Below are positions 6,906 to 8,651 of a DNA stretch of 8,651 nucleotides, piece by piece (position 1 is the stretch's first letter; every line of letters starts with the position of its first letter). This stretch comes from Deltaproteobacteria bacterium UBA5756 (GTDB taxonomy: Bacteria; Desulfobacterota; Syntrophorhabdia; Syntrophorhabdales; Syntrophorhabdaceae): contig DIFE01000128.1 in NCBI GenBank assembly GCA_002418985.1, forward strand, positions 1 through 8,651, written 5' to 3'. The notes beneath the pieces are model-generated. The model was not told where the DNA came from and made no database searches. It saw only the letters and a list, made by a program, of their open reading frames with translations. The translations under genes were made by a program, and so were the position numbers.

Positions 6906-6934
6906 TATCACCCATTACCTATCACCCATTACCC
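6906..6934. repeat. Perfect 14-base tandem repeat, right arm of the intergenic element
   Basis: TATCACCCATTACC is present twice head to tail (6906-6919 and 6920-6933) followed by C. Each 14-mer is two heptads (TATCACC CATTACC), the complement of the GGTAATG unit. It ends 14 bases before the -35 box of the phosphofructokinase promoter, so it could influence that promoter. Confidence 0.85.
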
Positions 6935-6948
6935 GTAGTTTACCATCC

Positions 6949-6978
6949 TTGACAATCCCTTCATTCGCGACTATACAG
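6949..6978 (+). promoter_or_regulatory. Predicted promoter of the phosphofructokinase gene
   Basis: A perfect -35 TTGACA (6949-6954) is followed after 18 bases by TATACA (6973-6978), four of six bases of the -10 consensus. Transcription would start near 6985, giving a leader of about 40 bases. A small dyad, TATAC-AGAACA-GTATA (6973-6988), covers the -10 box and the start region and could be an operator half-site pair, though 5-base arms are weak evidence. Confidence 0.5.
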
Positions 6979-7026
6979 AACAGTATAAATAAGACCGCGT
7001 CCCGAAAAGGGAATGGAGGTAGTGTA

Positions 7027-8196
7027 ATGGCAGGAAGAAAAAGGGTTGCCGTATTGACCGGGGGCGGGGATGTTCCGGGTCTTAACGTAGCCATCAAGGC
7101 CGTTGTAGTCCGCGCCGCGGCGACTGAGCTTGAAGTTGTCGGGATACGCAGGGGGTGGATGGGCCTTCTCGGGATCAACCCTGCCGACCCGGAAACGGTG
7201 CAGCGGTTCTTTGTGCCGCTTAGCCTCGATAAGGTGCGGACCATTGACCGCACCGGCGGGACCATCCTCCATACCTCGCGCACGAACCCCGGCAGTGTGA
7301 ATGCAGATGAAGTACCTTCTTTTGTGAATGAAAGCGACCGTGTCTCCACCTCAGGGGGTAAGATCGACTGCACGAGACATATCCTCAAAGTTCTGGAATA
7401 CCTGTCGATAGACGCCATCATTCCCATAGGCGGTGATGACACGCTGAGTTACGCCAGCCGCTTGAACAGGGAGGGCGTCCAGATAGTGGCCATTCCGAAG
7501 ACAATGGATAATGACGTTTTCGGCACCGATTTCTGCATAGGCTTTTCGACGGCGGTCACACGCTCCGTCGACGCCATCAATGCCCTGCGTACCACGACCG
7601 GTTCCCACGAGCGCATCTGTGTCGTCGAGCTCTTCGGCCGGAACTCGGGCGAGACATCGCTCATTGCGGCCTACCTTGCCGATGTGGACCGCGCGATTAT
7701 CTCCGAGGTGCCCTTTGACGTGGAGAAACTCATTGATTTCCTCGTGGCGGACCGGTCGAAGAACCCTTCCAACTATGCCATCATGACCATCTCGGAGGGC
7801 GCCCATACGGTGGGCGGGAGCATAACAGAGACCGGTATAGAGGATGCTTACGGGCACAAAAAACTTGGCGGCGTGGGTTTTCTCCTTTCCCAGGAGATCA
7901 AGGAAAAAACGGGTATCAATGTCATCTACCAGCAACTCGCCTACATGATGCGCTCGGGCGCGCCCGATTCCCTTGACCGCATGGTTGCCGTCTCCTACGG
8001 CAGCCTTGCCCTCGACCAGATAGCAATGGGTCACAGGGGACGCATGGTGGCTCTCCAGCAGGCGATATACACCACCGTCCCCCTCGACATGGTCATTGCC
8101 GCAAAAAAACAAGTCGATGTAACGGCCCTGTACGACGTGGAAACGTACCGTCCCAAGGTGCGGGACACGCTGGGAAAACCGATGTTTTTGTATTGA
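7027..8196 (+). CDS. pfp: 6-phosphofructokinase, probably PPi-dependent (diphosphate--fructose-6-phosphate 1-phosphotransferase)
   Basis: A 389-residue PFK-A family enzyme phosphorylating fructose 6-phosphate to fructose 1,6-bisphosphate in glycolysis. Visible motifs are GGGDVPGLN (12-20), the phosphate-donor loop IGGDDTL (134-140), catalytic PKTMDND (157-163, base D161), substrate-binding VELFGRNSGE (200-209), ISEG (255-258) and YMMRSGAPDSLDR (306-318). In E. coli ATP-PFK the donor loop has Gly104 and the catalytic loop Gly124; here they are D138 and K158. Asp plus Lys at these sites is the established signature of PPi use, which makes the reaction reversible and saves ATP. The chain is longer than the usual 320-340-residue bacterial PFK, with extra sequence around 85-115. 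Start: ATG 7027 with GGAGG 7 bases upstream; an open frame extends up to 6799 but that part runs through the repeats and is not coding. No classic terminator follows. Confidence 0.95.
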   Translation: MAGRKRVAVLTGGGDVPGLNVAIKAVVVRAAATELEVVGIRRGWMGLLGINPADPETVQRFFVPLSLDKVRTIDRTGGTILHTSRTNPGSVNADEVPSFVNESDRVSTSGGKIDCTRHILKVLEYLSIDAIIPIGGDDTLSYASRLNREGVQIVAIPKTMDNDVFGTDFCIGFSTAVTRSVDAINALRTTTGSHERICVVELFGRNSGETSLIAAYLADVDRAIISEVPFDVEKLIDFLVADRSKNPSNYAIMTISEGAHTVGGSITETGIEDAYGHKKLGGVGFLLSQEIKEKTGINVIYQQLAYMMRSGAPDSLDRMVAVSYGSLALDQIAMGHRGRMVALQQAIYTTVPLDMVIAAKKQVDVTALYDVETYRPKVRDTLGKPMFLY

Positions 8197-8199
8197 GAA

Positions 8200-8234
8200 G
8201 ATGGGTGATGGGTAATGGGTTATAGATAATGGGA
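8200..8234. repeat. Heptad-repeat array after the phosphofructokinase gene
   Basis: GATGGGT GATGGGT AATGGGT TATAGAT AATGGGA, five period-7 units beginning 4 bases after the stop codon. It contains four GGG tracts (8203-8205, 8210-8212, 8217-8219, 8231-8233) with loops of 4, 4 and 11 bases, a possible G-quadruplex on the coding strand and in the transcript. It belongs to the same family as the blocks at 570-650 and 6529-6934. It might act at the 3' end of the mRNA, since no standard terminator is visible here. Confidence 0.75.
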
Positions 8235-8318
8235 AGACGTGATGTCTTTCGCTGATATCCGTTGTCCTCGCCTCCGCCTGGAGGGAAGGCCGACTGCTCC
8301 CCTTCCACGAGGGTTCCC

Positions 8319-8346
8319 TTGACACTCTCCAGAACATCCATAGATT
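8319..8346 (+). promoter_or_regulatory. Predicted katG promoter
   Basis: A perfect -35 TTGACA (8319-8324), a 16-base spacer and -10 TAGATT (8341-8346, four of six) precede katG, giving a leader of about 48 bases. I do not see a clear PerR, Fur or OxyR consensus box around it. The ribosome site AAAGGAG (8386-8392) is strong and 8 bases before the ATG. Confidence 0.5.
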
Positions 8347-8400
8347 ACTTCATCAGGACGGCGCTGTTCGCAAATTGACACGACGAAAGGAGTAAATACC

Positions 8401-8651
<251 letters not shown>

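Larger units (their letters stand above)
6529..6934. mobile_element. Nested inverted-repeat intergenic element (MITE-like or composite REP), non-coding
   Basis: About 406 bases with two layers of inverted symmetry. The outer arms are heptad arrays (6529-6583 and 6906-6934, outermost 14 bases 13/14 inverted). The inner arms are a 28-base inverted pair (6680-6707 and 6816-6843). The centre contains a small hairpin (CACC-GCAT-GGTG, near 6766-6777) and the 10-base palindrome TATACGTATA (6782-6791). There is no transposase and no convincing gene. No target-site duplication is evident next to the outer arms. It could be a MITE-like element mobilised from elsewhere, or independent REP and heptad insertions that piled up in the same gap. 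Confidence 0.45.

Noticed and set aside
6714..6911. Small minus-strand open frame in the dgt-phosphofructokinase gap
   Set aside because: Its translation includes the FPAKAGIQ-type peptide that always comes from translating this class of REP-like repeat; no ribosome site of note.
6529..6934. CRISPR array
   Set aside because: The repeats are 7-28 bases with degenerate or inverted copies and no regular unique spacers, and there are no cas genes.
6799..7026. N-terminal extension of the phosphofructokinase reading frame back to 6799
   Set aside because: The extra 76 codons run through the REP-like unit, the heptad array and the predicted promoter. The strong ribosome site and the conserved PFK start (first GGG loop at residue 12) both fit ATG 7027.
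8271..8284. CCTCC-GCCT-GGAGG hairpin as terminator of the phosphofructokinase gene
   Set aside because: The stem has only 5 pairs and no T-run follows, so it does not meet intrinsic-terminator criteria.
7351..8337. Long open frame on the minus strand opposite the phosphofructokinase gene
   Set aside because: It is antisense to a clearly conserved enzyme gene, resembles no family, and is a composition shadow in high-GC codons.

Overview
The window is ordinary bacterial chromosome holding eight protein-coding genes plus repeat-rich intergenic DNA. The gene set (GatCAB amidotransferase, a PPi-type phosphofructokinase, KatG, a DUF294/CBS pair) and the protein sequences suggest a Gram-negative, probably anaerobic lineage such as the Desulfobacterota (former Deltaproteobacteria). 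That placement is an inference from protein style; there is no rRNA or other phylogenetic marker here.

Minus strand, positions 6496 down to 1: a likely single transcription unit reading dgt-like HD triphosphohydrolase -> valS -> DUF294 nucleotidyltransferase -> stand-alone CBS-pair protein -> gatC -> gatA (cut by the window edge). Gaps are 71, about 3, 14, 54 and 107 bases. A good sigma-70-type promoter (TTGATA, 17-base spacer, TACATT) lies just before dgt, and a perfect 31-base palindrome abuts its -35 box. The operon mixes dNTP control, tRNA charging (ValRS) and Gln/Asn-tRNA correction (GatCA). The small CBS protein and its DUF294 neighbour look like the separated halves of a protein that is often a single fused chain.

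Positions 6448-7026: a 579-base divergent intergenic region between dgt and the phosphofructokinase gene. It holds the dgt promoter, the palindrome, and a nested, roughly symmetrical repeat element (6529-6934). In that element the outer arms are heptad repeats (GGGTAAT-like) in inverted orientation, and the inner arms are a 28-base inverted pair matching at 27 of 28 positions, each arm containing its own hairpin. The promoter of the phosphofructokinase gene follows at once.

Plus strand, 7027-8651: a 389-residue phosphofructokinase with the Asp/Lys active-site signature of PPi-dependent enzymes, a 204-base gap with another heptad array and a probable promoter, then the first 83 codons of katG (catalase-peroxidase).

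The most unusual feature is the dispersed heptanucleotide repeat (GGTAATG/GGGTAAT and its complement). It occurs in three intergenic regions, including one inside the operon between gatC and gatA where two blocks face each other and could fold into a hairpin. I see no CRISPR array, tRNA, rRNA, transposase or phage gene.
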